A stretch of 11,432 nt of DNA. Origin: Sphingobacteriia bacterium. GTDB lineage: Bacteria; Bacteroidota; Bacteroidia; Chitinophagales; Chitinophagaceae. Below, piece after piece: positions 1 to 6,534 of this stretch. Within the stretch, counting starts at the first letter, position 1, and every line of letters begins with the position of its first letter. The notes beneath the pieces are model-generated. The model saw only the letters and a program-made list of their open reading frames with translations. It ran no database searches and was not told the origin of the DNA. The stretch covers positions 1 to 11,432 of the forward strand of contig REAV01000003.1 of assembly GCA_004294465.1 (NCBI GenBank), given 5' to 3'. Made by a program: the position numbers and the translations under genes.

Positions 1-1
1 T

Positions 2-289
2 AAATATTATCGTCCCAAACATAAATTTTTGCTTGGCCTGTATTCATTGACCTTGTTTTGGCTCTACCCTTTTCTAATTGTAAGCGCAGTATTTTTTAAT
101 TGGGAATTGGCATTGGCAGTTTTTGGAATTAGGTTTATAGTACAAACATTTGTTTATTTTAAAACCATGAAAAAATTGAATGAATTTGATTTATTTCCAT
201 GGTTTTTATTATTGGATATTTGGATGTTTTTTTATTTCATCTTTACAGCACCAGCCATATGGAAAGCACCCCGGAAAAATTGGAATTAA
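2..289 (+). CDS. Family 2 glycosyltransferase, C-terminal membrane part (5' end outside window)
   Basis: The frame is open from the first bases of the window and ends at TAA 287-289, so only the last 95 residues are seen. They begin with a basic stretch (KYYRPKHKF) and then hold three hydrophobic membrane segments, roughly visible residues 9-32, 34-53 and 64-84, ending in a short basic tail. This is the usual C-terminal end of Bacteroidota membrane-anchored family 2 glycosyltransferases, and that gene often lies directly before rsmG in this group. The catalytic domain (DxD and related motifs) lies outside the window, so the family call rests on the tail and the context. Such enzymes transfer a sugar from a nucleotide donor at the cytoplasmic face of the inner membrane; donor and acceptor cannot be told from this part. 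It overlaps the start of rsmG by 31 bases in another frame. Another polytopic membrane protein remains possible. Confidence 0.65.
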   Translation, partial: KYYRPKHKFLLGLYSLTLFWLYPFLIVSAVFFNWELALAVFGIRFIVQTFVYFKTMKKLNEFDLFPWFLLLDIWMFFYFIFTAPAIWKAPRKNWN

Positions 290-918
290 TTACTCAGTAC
301 TTCGATGACTTTAGCCAAAGTCAAATTCACCAATTTGGATTATTAGATGAATTATATAAAGAATGGAACGCAAAAATAAATGTTGTCTCCAGAAAAGATA
401 TAGACAGTATTTATTTACACCATGTATTACATTCATTAAGTATTGCAGCAATTGTTGAATTTGTTCCAGGCTCGAATATCATCGATATTGGCTGTGGTGG
501 AGGATTTCCGGGTATCCCATTGGCCATTTTCTTTCCTGAAGTTAAATTTCATTTAGTAGATAGCATTGCAAAGAAATTAAAAGTAGTAGAAGCGGTTTGC
601 GATGCAGCAGGAATAAAGAATGTTACCACACAACATACTAGAGCAGAAGATATTAAAAATAGAAAATTTGATTTTGCTATCTCCCGTGCAGTGGCACCAT
701 TAAAAGATTTATTACAATGGAGCATGCCTTTATTGAAAAAACAACCTGGTGCTGCATCTGGTCCAGATTTTATTAGAAACGGATTGATCTGTTTAAAGGG
801 TGGAGATTTGGCCCAGGAAATATTTGAAAGTGGAGCCAGACCCAAAATGATGCCCATCTTTAAAATATTCCCTGAACCTTATTTCGAAGAAAAATTTATC
901 ATTCACGTTGCTAAATAA
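259..918 (+). CDS. rsmG: 16S rRNA (guanine527-N7)-methyltransferase RsmG (GidB)
   Basis: RsmG uses S-adenosylmethionine to methylate N7 of G527 in 16S rRNA, in the 530 loop of the small subunit. The 219-residue product has the family marks: NVVSR at residues 41-45, YLHHVLHSL at 52-60, the SAM-binding loop DIGCGGGFPG at 76-85, ISRAVAP at 141-147, and NGLICLKGGD near 174-183. Length is normal for the family (about 200-240). I chose ATG 259. The frame is open further upstream to ATG 199, but those extra 20 residues are hydrophobic, unlike RsmG, and simply read through the upstream gene in another frame. The chosen start still overlaps that gene by 31 bases, which suggests co-transcription and perhaps translational coupling. 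No clear ribosome binding site is seen, as is normal in Bacteroidota. In other bacteria, loss of RsmG gives low-level streptomycin resistance. Confidence 0.96.
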   Translation: MESTPEKLELITQYFDDFSQSQIHQFGLLDELYKEWNAKINVVSRKDIDSIYLHHVLHSLSIAAIVEFVPGSNIIDIGCGGGFPGIPLAIFFPEVKFHLVDSIAKKLKVVEAVCDAAGIKNVTTQHTRAEDIKNRKFDFAISRAVAPLKDLLQWSMPLLKKQPGAASGPDFIRNGLICLKGGDLAQEIFESGARPKMMPIFKIFPEPYFEEKFIIHVAK

Positions 919-934
919 ATAGCATCTCCATTTT

Positions 935-2737
935 TTAATCCGGAATTACTAATTTGTTATTAGTACGATTGATATCAGCTAAACGCATGCTTGGATCAAT
1001 CTCAATTTGCTTAATATCTTTAATAGGACGATTACTCGTAAAACTATAATCTGGATGAGTCCATCTCCACTCAGCATGAACAGTTCTTGGAATAGCATTC
1101 TCTGCTGGTTTTTGCCCGTACATTAAATCCAATGGAATAACATGTAATTCCTGTGTTCCATCTTTAAATGTAATCAGCACATCAATTGGCATAGGCATTT
1201 TTCCTACTCGCTTAACAGTGATGGATGTTTTGTCATTTACAACAGCAATATCCCCTACTGCATAGTCAATGGTCTTTGTACTATAGATCCAATATTCTTT
1301 ATACCAGTCTAATTCCATTCCACTTATTTTTTCTGCAATCCTGATAAAGTCATTTGGATTGGGATGTTTAAATCTCCATGTGTTATAGTAAGCTAATAAT
1401 ATTTTGTCTCTTATAGTATCTCCAACTATATAACCCAATTGCTCCATAAAAACAGCACCTTTACTGTATGCTGTACTAGTAGATGCAAAATTGGTATTGA
1501 AATGATCTGCATGTGTACTTGCTGGTTCTTCTAACCCACTCTTCGCTAGATTAAAATAGGATCTGTAAGAACCATCATAAAAGAAACCTGTTCGCCCTCG
1601 CAAAGTAGCCTGTACACGATTGGTGGCATAATCAGTAAAACCTTCATCCATCCATGCATACAATGATTCGTTACTTCCCATCATCATCTGATACCAACTA
1701 TGCATCCATTCATGTATAGCGGTTCCAACACTTGCGCCACTCAGCAATGTGGCCATTGGATATTCCATTCCAATTATTGGATAAGCCAGTGCAACTGTAT
1801 CGGCTAATTTCTGCCATCTGTTTTCCAATGAGTCAACAGCTTTGTATACTACACGAATTAACGGACCATTGGTTAGTTTTCGTGTAATCAATTTATAATT
1901 GGGATCTGCAGCCCACATAAAATCATGCACATTATAGGTTTGCCATTTCCAGGTTTTTGTAGCTGAAGTTGTGTTACTTAATTTAGTTCCAGGAGCTTCA
2001 TACCCAAAGCCCACTTCATTGGCATTCAATAAATCTCCTCCAGCAGTAACCATGTAATTTTTATCGATTGTAATAGAAACATCATAGTCTCCCCAAACTC
2101 CATAAAATTCTCTTGCGATATATGGATTTGCATTCCAACCCTGGTAATCATATTCAACCATTTTAGGATACCATTGACTCATACTGTAACGTATTCCTTC
2201 TTTATTATCTCTTCCGCTTCTTCTTACTTGCAAAGGCACCTGGGCTTCAAACGCAACATCCATCAACACTTTTGTTTTTGGTAAGATTGGTTTCGCAAGA
2301 ACTACTTCTAAAATAGTTTCATGAACCTTAAGTTGCTGTGCAACTCCATTAATCACTACGGATTGTACATTTTGAAATCCAATTTCACTTGGAGTCAATT
2401 TGCTGATTCTATCTTTTACTCTAGGATCCCAATCTAACCCATCGGATTGTCTTCTTGGATTTGGATCGCTGATTCTGATCTTTCCTAATTCTCTGCTACG
2501 CATATCCATACTGCTATTCGGCTGAAAAGCATTCCAGTACAAATGAAAGAACACTCTTGTTAAAGTATCAGTTGAATTATTCGAGTATTCAATTTTTTCA
2601 GTACCAGAAAAACGATTGGTTACAACATCCATTTTTACATTGATATTGTATTTTATTTTCTGCTGCCATCTTTCTGGTTGGGAGAATACAAAAACAGCAG
2701 AGATTAACAACGAAAATAGTAAGATAGGTTTTCTCAT
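935..2737 (-). CDS. Exported M1-family zinc metallopeptidase
   Basis: This is a 600-residue gluzincin-type peptidase. A signal peptide covers about residues 1-19 (basic MRKP, hydrophobic core, then FSQ), so it is exported to the periplasm or beyond. An N-terminal beta domain (about 25-250) precedes the catalytic domain. The zinc site is HEWMH at 342-346 with the third ligand E365, exactly the HExxH-x18-E spacing of M1 enzymes. The exopeptidase motif appears as GMEY at 323-326, and Y424 in AYSKG is the probable catalytic tyrosine. M1 enzymes normally remove N-terminal residues from peptides. Compared with what I recall of Bacteroidota relatives, the stretch just before GMEY looks about 20 residues short and the GMEY-to-HEWMH stretch is also short (see findings). 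The product has no T9SS C-terminal signal and ends in a beta-type region at about 495-600. The gene is convergent with rsmG (16 bases apart) and divergent from the deiodinase-like gene. Confidence 0.9.
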   Translation of the reverse strand: MRKPILLFSLLISAVFVFSQPERWQQKIKYNINVKMDVVTNRFSGTEKIEYSNNSTDTLTRVFFHLYWNAFQPNSSMDMRSRELGKIRISDPNPRRQSDGLDWDPRVKDRISKLTPSEIGFQNVQSVVINGVAQQLKVHETILEVVLAKPILPKTKVLMDVAFEAQVPLQVRRSGRDNKEGIRYSMSQWYPKMVEYDYQGWNANPYIAREFYGVWGDYDVSITIDKNYMVTAGGDLLNANEVGFGYEAPGTKLSNTTSATKTWKWQTYNVHDFMWAADPNYKLITRKLTNGPLIRVVYKAVDSLENRWQKLADTVALAYPIIGMEYPMATLLSGASVGTAIHEWMHSWYQMMMGSNESLYAWMDEGFTDYATNRVQATLRGRTGFFYDGSYRSYFNLAKSGLEEPASTHADHFNTNFASTSTAYSKGAVFMEQLGYIVGDTIRDKILLAYYNTWRFKHPNPNDFIRIAEKISGMELDWYKEYWIYSTKTIDYAVGDIAVVNDKTSITVKRVGKMPMPIDVLITFKDGTQELHVIPLDLMYGQKPAENAIPRTVHAEWRWTHPDYSFTSNRPIKDIKQIEIDPSMRLADINRTNNKLVIPD

Positions 2738-2741
2738 AATA

Positions 2742-2772
2742 TTGTATTATTAAAAAAAGATTGGTAAATTTC
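2742..2772 (+). promoter_or_regulatory. Possible Bacteroidota-type promoter for the deiodinase-like gene
   Basis: The 49-base gap between the divergent M1 peptidase and deiodinase-like genes holds TTG at 2742-2744 and TAAATTTC at 2765-2772, 20 bases apart. The Bacteroidota housekeeping promoter is described as TTG, 17-23 bases, then TAnnTTTG, so this matches except for the last base. A transcript would begin near 2779 and have a very short leader. In such AT-rich DNA this match could arise by chance. I could not find an equally good match for the opposite strand. Confidence 0.3.
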
Positions 2773-2786
2773 AGTAATTTAAATTT

Positions 2787-3470
2787 ATGATGGAAAAGAA
2801 ATTTATAGAAGGCTATCCCTATGCAAAATATCATAAAGAATCCTATGATTCTTCATCAATGTATCAAAAATCTAAGGTTTTCTTCGAATGGATGAACTTA
2901 AGAAGAACTGTTCGTGAGTTTTCAAATGAACCCATTTCAAAAGAAGTCATTTACAATATCATCAAAACAGCATCAACAGCCCCTTCTGGCGCACATAAAC
3001 AACCATGGACATTTTGTATAGTGAGCGATCCAGCAATTAAAAAAAGGATAAGAGAAGCAGCAGAAATGGAAGAAAAAGAAAGCTATGAAAACAGAATGAG
3101 TGAAGAATGGTTAACAGATTTAGCTCCTTTAGGAACTGATTGGCAAAAGCCATTCCTAGAAATAGCACCTTACTTAATCATTGTTTTCAAAAGAAGTTAT
3201 GAGTTTGAAAACAATGGAAAAAAACGACAAAATTATTATGTTACAGAGAGCTGCGGTATAGCATGTGGATTTTTATTAGCAGCAATTCACAATGCTGGGC
3301 TTGTGGCACTTACTCACACTCCTAGTCCAATGAATTTTCTAACCAATTTATTACAAAGGCCGGAAAATGAAAAACCATTTTTATTAATCCCAGTCGGCAA
3401 AGTTGCATCGGAATGCTGGGTTCCAGATTTACAGAGAAAGGCGATTCAAGAAATTATAGTAGAATATTAA
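2787..3470 (+). CDS. Nitroreductase-fold flavoprotein, iodotyrosine deiodinase (IYD)-like
   Basis: This 227-residue protein belongs to the FMN-dependent nitroreductase superfamily and resembles iodotyrosine deiodinase along its whole catalytic domain. Visible marks are the FMN-phosphate motif LRRTVR at 38-43, TAPSGAHKQPWTF at 64-76, ESCGIACGFLLAA at 154-166, THTP at 176-179, PVGK at 202-205 and VPDL near the end. The three residues that clamp the amino-acid part of iodotyrosine in human IYD (E157, Y161, K182) line up by spacing with E96, Y100 and K121, and T178 fits the flavin N5 contact T239. IYD enzymes reductively remove halogen from mono- and di-iodotyrosine. Bacterial relatives have been studied, including one from the Bacteroidota genus Haliscomenobacter, but their natural role is unclear. 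The protein has no signal peptide or membrane anchor, unlike the mammalian enzyme, so it is probably cytosolic. ATG 2787 is followed at once by a second ATG; either could be used. Confidence 0.88.
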   Translation: MMEKKFIEGYPYAKYHKESYDSSSMYQKSKVFFEWMNLRRTVREFSNEPISKEVIYNIIKTASTAPSGAHKQPWTFCIVSDPAIKKRIREAAEMEEKESYENRMSEEWLTDLAPLGTDWQKPFLEIAPYLIIVFKRSYEFENNGKKRQNYYVTESCGIACGFLLAAIHNAGLVALTHTPSPMNFLTNLLQRPENEKPFLLIPVGKVASECWVPDLQRKAIQEIIVEY

Positions 3471-3473
3471 TTA

Positions 3474-4136
3474 TTACTTCCCCTGAACCACCAAAACAAT
3501 TTCCCCTTTAACTGTTTTGGTTTTAAAATAATCAGCTACTTCCTGTAAGCTGCCTCTTTTATTTTCTTCATATAATTTAGTCAACTCTCTGCTAACTGAA
3601 CAATTTCTATCTGCACCAAAATAAGTAGCCAACTCTTCCAAGGTTTTAACAAGGCGCATCGGACTTTCATAAAAAATCATGGTGCGTTCTTCTTCTACTA
3701 ATTTTTTCAATAAAGTTTGTCTTCCTTTTTTTAAAGGCAAGAATCCTTCAAACACAAATCGATTGGTGGGTATGCCGCTATTGACTAGGGCAGGAACAAA
3801 TGCCACTGCTCCAGGCAAGCATTCTACCTTAATGTTTTTTTGGATACATTCTCTAACCAATAAAAAAGCAGGGTCGGATATTCCAGGAGTACCTGCATCG
3901 GTAATCAAGGCCATTTTTTTGCCTGCCAATAATTGATCGGCCAAATGCGCTACTACTTTATGCTCATTGTGTTGGTGATATGGAGTGAGTGGCTTTTCAA
4001 TTTTATAATGATTCAATAATTTAGAGGAGGTTCTGGTATCCTCACATAAAATTAAATCCACCTGTTGCAATATTTCTAAAGCACGTAAAGTGATGTCTTT
4101 TAAATTTCCAAGTGGAGTAGGAACTAAGTATAGCAA
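3474..4136 (-). CDS. rsmI: 16S rRNA (cytidine1402-2'-O)-methyltransferase RsmI
   Basis: RsmI methylates the 2'-OH of C1402 in 16S rRNA at the decoding centre, using S-adenosylmethionine. The 220-residue product has the tetrapyrrole-methylase fold with the typical RsmI motifs: VPTPLGN at 5-11, CEDTR at 31-35, TDAGTPGISDPA at 79-90, FYESP at 155-159 and RELTK at 183-187. It lacks the C-terminal extension of the 286-residue E. coli protein and ends right after the core domain (GEIVLVVQGK). It is the last gene of the minus-strand run, 4 bases after purS, and its stop lies only 3 bases from the stop of the convergent deiodinase-like gene, so the two transcripts probably overlap. Confidence 0.96.
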   Translation of the reverse strand: MLYLVPTPLGNLKDITLRALEILQQVDLILCEDTRTSSKLLNHYKIEKPLTPYHQHNEHKVVAHLADQLLAGKKMALITDAGTPGISDPAFLLVRECIQKNIKVECLPGAVAFVPALVNSGIPTNRFVFEGFLPLKKGRQTLLKKLVEEERTMIFYESPMRLVKTLEELATYFGADRNCSVSRELTKLYEENKRGSLQEVADYFKTKTVKGEIVLVVQGK

Positions 4137-4140
4137 TTGA

Positions 4141-4386
4141 TTAAATTAATTCAATCTCAAAAAACTCCATTACTTGATTGGCCAATAATTGCTTACTGGC
4201 ATTTTCAGCAATGGTTTTGGCTTCATCTGCTGATCCTGCTTCAATGGATAGAGTAATATGTTTTCCAACACGAACATCTTGAATAGAATCAAGACCCAAA
4301 TTTTGCAATCCCCCTAAAACAGCTTTTCCCTGTGGATCCAATAAATCTTTTAAAGGCATTACGGTAACCTGAACTGTATATATCAT
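4141..4386 (-). CDS. purS: Phosphoribosylformylglycinamidine synthase subunit PurS
   Basis: PurS is the small subunit of the three-part FGAR amidotransferase (PurS-PurL-PurQ) of purine synthesis, where it bridges the glutaminase and synthase subunits and helps ammonia transfer. The 81-residue length is typical. The family pattern is clear: an opening beta strand (YTVQVTVMP), then LLDPQGKAVLGGLQNLG at 15-31, VRVGK at 38-42, and a helix followed by a C-terminal strand. Its presence implies the organism has a short-type PurL and a separate PurQ, which lie elsewhere because they are not in the window. The start ATG overlaps the pssA stop as ATGA, a common sign of translational coupling. Confidence 0.95.
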   Translation of the reverse strand: MIYTVQVTVMPLKDLLDPQGKAVLGGLQNLGLDSIQDVRVGKHITLSIEAGSADEAKTIAENASKQLLANQVMEFFEIELI

Positions 4387-5150
4387 GATTCAACTTGTTT
4401 GAAGAGCAAAGATAGAATTACATAGGCAAAAAATCCAATGGAAACTGCCAACCAACCAAAAAGGATTGAAGTCAAACCAGAAATTAGCAAAACCAGGACG
4501 AAAGGAGCTGCTTTTTTTGCAGAAAAGCCTTTGAACTTTAATGCTAACATAGGCAAAGTAGAAATCATTAAATAACTGCTCAATCCGATTAATCCATACC
4601 AAACCCATTTATTCAACACCAGATTATTGATCCATTCGATTGAATTGTACCAATACAATATTGGGAAAGACGCAAACAACATGCCGATAGCAGGTATTGG
4701 CACACCTTTAAATCCAAATTGCTGGGTGGTATCAATATTAAAACGCGCTAAACGAAATGCACCAGCACAAGGAATGAGTAGCGCAGGTAACAAGTAAACA
4801 AAAGCAATATCCAGTCCGCCCGGGTCTTGTGAAAAACTCAATCTTAAGAATTGAAATGCAATCAAGCCAGGAGCAACACCAAAACTTACCACATCGGCTA
4901 AAGAATCTAATTGCTTTCCCATCTCTGATGGCACTTTCAATAAACGAGCAACAAAACCATCAAAAAAATCTACAATCGCAGCACCAATAATGAACCATCC
5001 CGCCCACATCATTTTTTCGGGAATGGATACCAAATTTTCCCCTTCACTGGTTACCGTAAGGGTTAAACCAGGTTGCAAAATGTAAATGATAGCAATACAT
5101 CCCAGAAACAAATTGCTTAGTGTAAATAAATTAGGAATCTGTTGCTTCAT
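4383..5150 (-). CDS. pssA: CDP-diacylglycerol--serine O-phosphatidyltransferase
   Basis: The enzyme makes phosphatidylserine from CDP-diacylglycerol and serine in the inner membrane, the step before phosphatidylethanolamine. The 255-residue protein carries the complete CDP-alcohol phosphatidyltransferase motif: D61, D64-G65, A68-R69, G78, D82 and D86. The motif is followed by VSFGVAPG (88-95) and CAGAFRLARFN (128-138), which are typical of the bacterial PssA type with multiple membrane helices. At least six hydrophobic segments are visible, including about 13-30, 48-60, 87-105, 115-130, 180-205 and 217-250. A different alcohol substrate cannot be fully excluded from the core motif alone, but the flanking motifs favour serine. 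The gene starts 2 bases after the pepP-like stop and shares 4 bases with purS. Confidence 0.93.
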   Translation of the reverse strand: MKQQIPNLFTLSNLFLGCIAIIYILQPGLTLTVTSEGENLVSIPEKMMWAGWFIIGAAIVDFFDGFVARLLKVPSEMGKQLDSLADVVSFGVAPGLIAFQFLRLSFSQDPGGLDIAFVYLLPALLIPCAGAFRLARFNIDTTQQFGFKGVPIPAIGMLFASFPILYWYNSIEWINNLVLNKWVWYGLIGLSSYLMISTLPMLALKFKGFSAKKAAPFVLVLLISGLTSILFGWLAVSIGFFAYVILSLLFKQVES

Positions 5151-5152
5151 AT

Positions 5153-6445
5153 TTATTTCTTTTTCATCAAAGTTTCAATCTCTTCAACTGTGATTGGAAT
5201 ATTTTTCATTAGATCGATACTACCAGACTTGGTAATCCAAAAATTATTTTCAATTCGAATGCCCATTTTTTCTTCTTCAATATATATACCTGGTTCAATA
5301 GTAAATAACATGCCTGCCTGAACAGGCGTAGTTCTGGTGCCTAGATCATGCACATCAATTCCTAAATGATGAGAAATTCCATGGTACAAATATTTTCTAT
5401 AAGCGCGATTTGTCGGGTCTTCATTTTTGATATCGGCTTTATTCAATAAACCAATTTTTATAAATTGCTTGGTTGCTTCCTCTCCTACTTTATCTGTGTA
5501 ATCTACAATGCTAATGCCGGGCTTTAAAATTGATTTAGCATAGTTATGCAAATGCAAACATGCATTGTACACTATTTTTTGACGAGGGGTAAATTTTCCG
5601 TTAACAGGAATGGTTCTTGTTAAATCGGCATTGTATCCACCATATTCTGCACCAAAGTCCATGAGAATTAAATCACCAGATTTACATTCTGCATTATTAG
5701 ACACATAATGCAGGGTTCTGGCATTATCACCACTGGCAATAATACTTCCATATGCCGGTCCGGTTGCACGTTGACTTAAAAAACTATGGAATATTTCTGC
5801 TTCAATTTCATATTCATTTACACCAGGCTGAATAAATTTCAATAATCTTCTAAAAGTTTTTTCAGTTATGTCAATGGCTTTTTGAACAACTACAATCTCT
5901 TCCTTGCTTTTAATTGCACGAAGTTCTTTCATTATTTTAGCGGCGCGTTGAAACTGATGTAGGGGATAGCTCAATTTCATTTCATCCACAAAACGATATT
6001 CGCGGGTTCTTATAGGTGATGCTTTCCGATCATTTTCATTTGTATCTAAATATATGGTATCTGCTAAATGAATCCATCCCTGTAACATTGCATCCAAACT
6101 ATCTAACCAAATAATTTCTTTAATGCCTGAAATGGTACTGGCTTCTGAAGCTCTTAATCTTTTGCCATCCCATTTTTCTTTTAGTGCATTTGGCCTAACT
6201 AAAACCAATACTTCTTTGTACTTAGGATCCGGGCAATCCGGGAAAAGAATCAACATGGTGTCTTCCTGTTCAATTCCTGACAGCCAATATAAATCACTAT
6301 TCTGTTTGAAAGAATGCAATGCATCACCATTACCTGGCCATTCATCATTGCTTACAAAAACAGCAATGCTGTTAGGCAACATTTTTTTGACAAATCTTTT
6401 TCTGTTATTGATGAAAATTGCAGGATCGAGGGGTAAGTATTTCAT
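5153..6445 (-). CDS. pepP: Aminopeptidase P family (Xaa-Pro aminopeptidase, M24B)
   Basis: Aminopeptidase P removes the N-terminal residue from peptides whose second residue is proline. The 430-residue protein has the AMP_N domain (about 5-140, with FKQNSDLYWLSG at 46-57) and a C-terminal pita-bread metallopeptidase domain. The five expected ligands of the two-metal site are present: D263 in MDFGAE, D274 in NADLTR, H359 in HGISHHLG, E384 in FTIEPGIY and E399 in GIRIEN; H366 in VHD fits the conserved active-site histidine. There is no signal peptide, so it is probably cytoplasmic. Length matches the E. coli enzyme (about 440). ATG 6445 is the natural start, in keeping with the N-terminal family sequence. 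It heads the pepP-pssA-purS-rsmI run. Confidence 0.93.
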   Translation of the reverse strand: MKYLPLDPAIFINNRKRFVKKMLPNSIAVFVSNDEWPGNGDALHSFKQNSDLYWLSGIEQEDTMLILFPDCPDPKYKEVLVLVRPNALKEKWDGKRLRASEASTISGIKEIIWLDSLDAMLQGWIHLADTIYLDTNENDRKASPIRTREYRFVDEMKLSYPLHQFQRAAKIMKELRAIKSKEEIVVVQKAIDITEKTFRRLLKFIQPGVNEYEIEAEIFHSFLSQRATGPAYGSIIASGDNARTLHYVSNNAECKSGDLILMDFGAEYGGYNADLTRTIPVNGKFTPRQKIVYNACLHLHNYAKSILKPGISIVDYTDKVGEEATKQFIKIGLLNKADIKNEDPTNRAYRKYLYHGISHHLGIDVHDLGTRTTPVQAGMLFTIEPGIYIEEEKMGIRIENNFWITKSGSIDLMKNIPITVEEIETLMKKK

Positions 6446-6477
6446 GTGCTAAATATGAACACACAATATACAATAGG

Positions 6478-6520
6478 GAATTAAGAAATATGAATTAAGA
6501 ATGAAGAATTATGAGTTAAG
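6478..6520. repeat. Short degenerate tandem repeat of a GAATTAAGAAT-type unit
   Basis: In the 89-base gap between the aminopeptidase gene and the PorP/SprF gene, a GAATTAAG-type unit recurs: GAATTAAGAAATAT at 6478-6491, GAATTAAGAAT at 6492-6502, then the weaker copies GAAGAATTAT and GAGTTAAG up to 6520. Its function is unknown. Similar AT-rich short repeats occur between genes in many Bacteroidota genomes. No hairpin terminator is visible in the gap. Confidence 0.6.
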
Positions 6521-6534
6521 TATAACCCAATAAC

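Noticed and set aside
199..258. Upstream extension of rsmG to ATG 199
   Set aside because: The extra residues are hydrophobic and come from reading the glycosyltransferase membrane segment in another frame; RsmG proteins begin near ATG 259.
549..857. Minus-strand open frame of 102 codons opposite rsmG
   Set aside because: It is antisense to conserved RsmG motifs and shows no family resemblance or start signals.
919..934. Bidirectional terminator between rsmG and the M1 peptidase
   Set aside because: The 16-base gap has a T run but no inverted repeat around it.
6123..6452. Plus-strand open frame of 109 codons opposite the aminopeptidase gene
   Set aside because: It lies wholly antisense to a well-supported gene, has no recognisable domain, and its composition is that of a frame shadow.
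6446..6534. Promoter for the aminopeptidase operon or terminator for the PorP/SprF unit
   Set aside because: I found only partial matches to the TAnnTTTG box on the minus strand and no hairpin, so neither can be supported.
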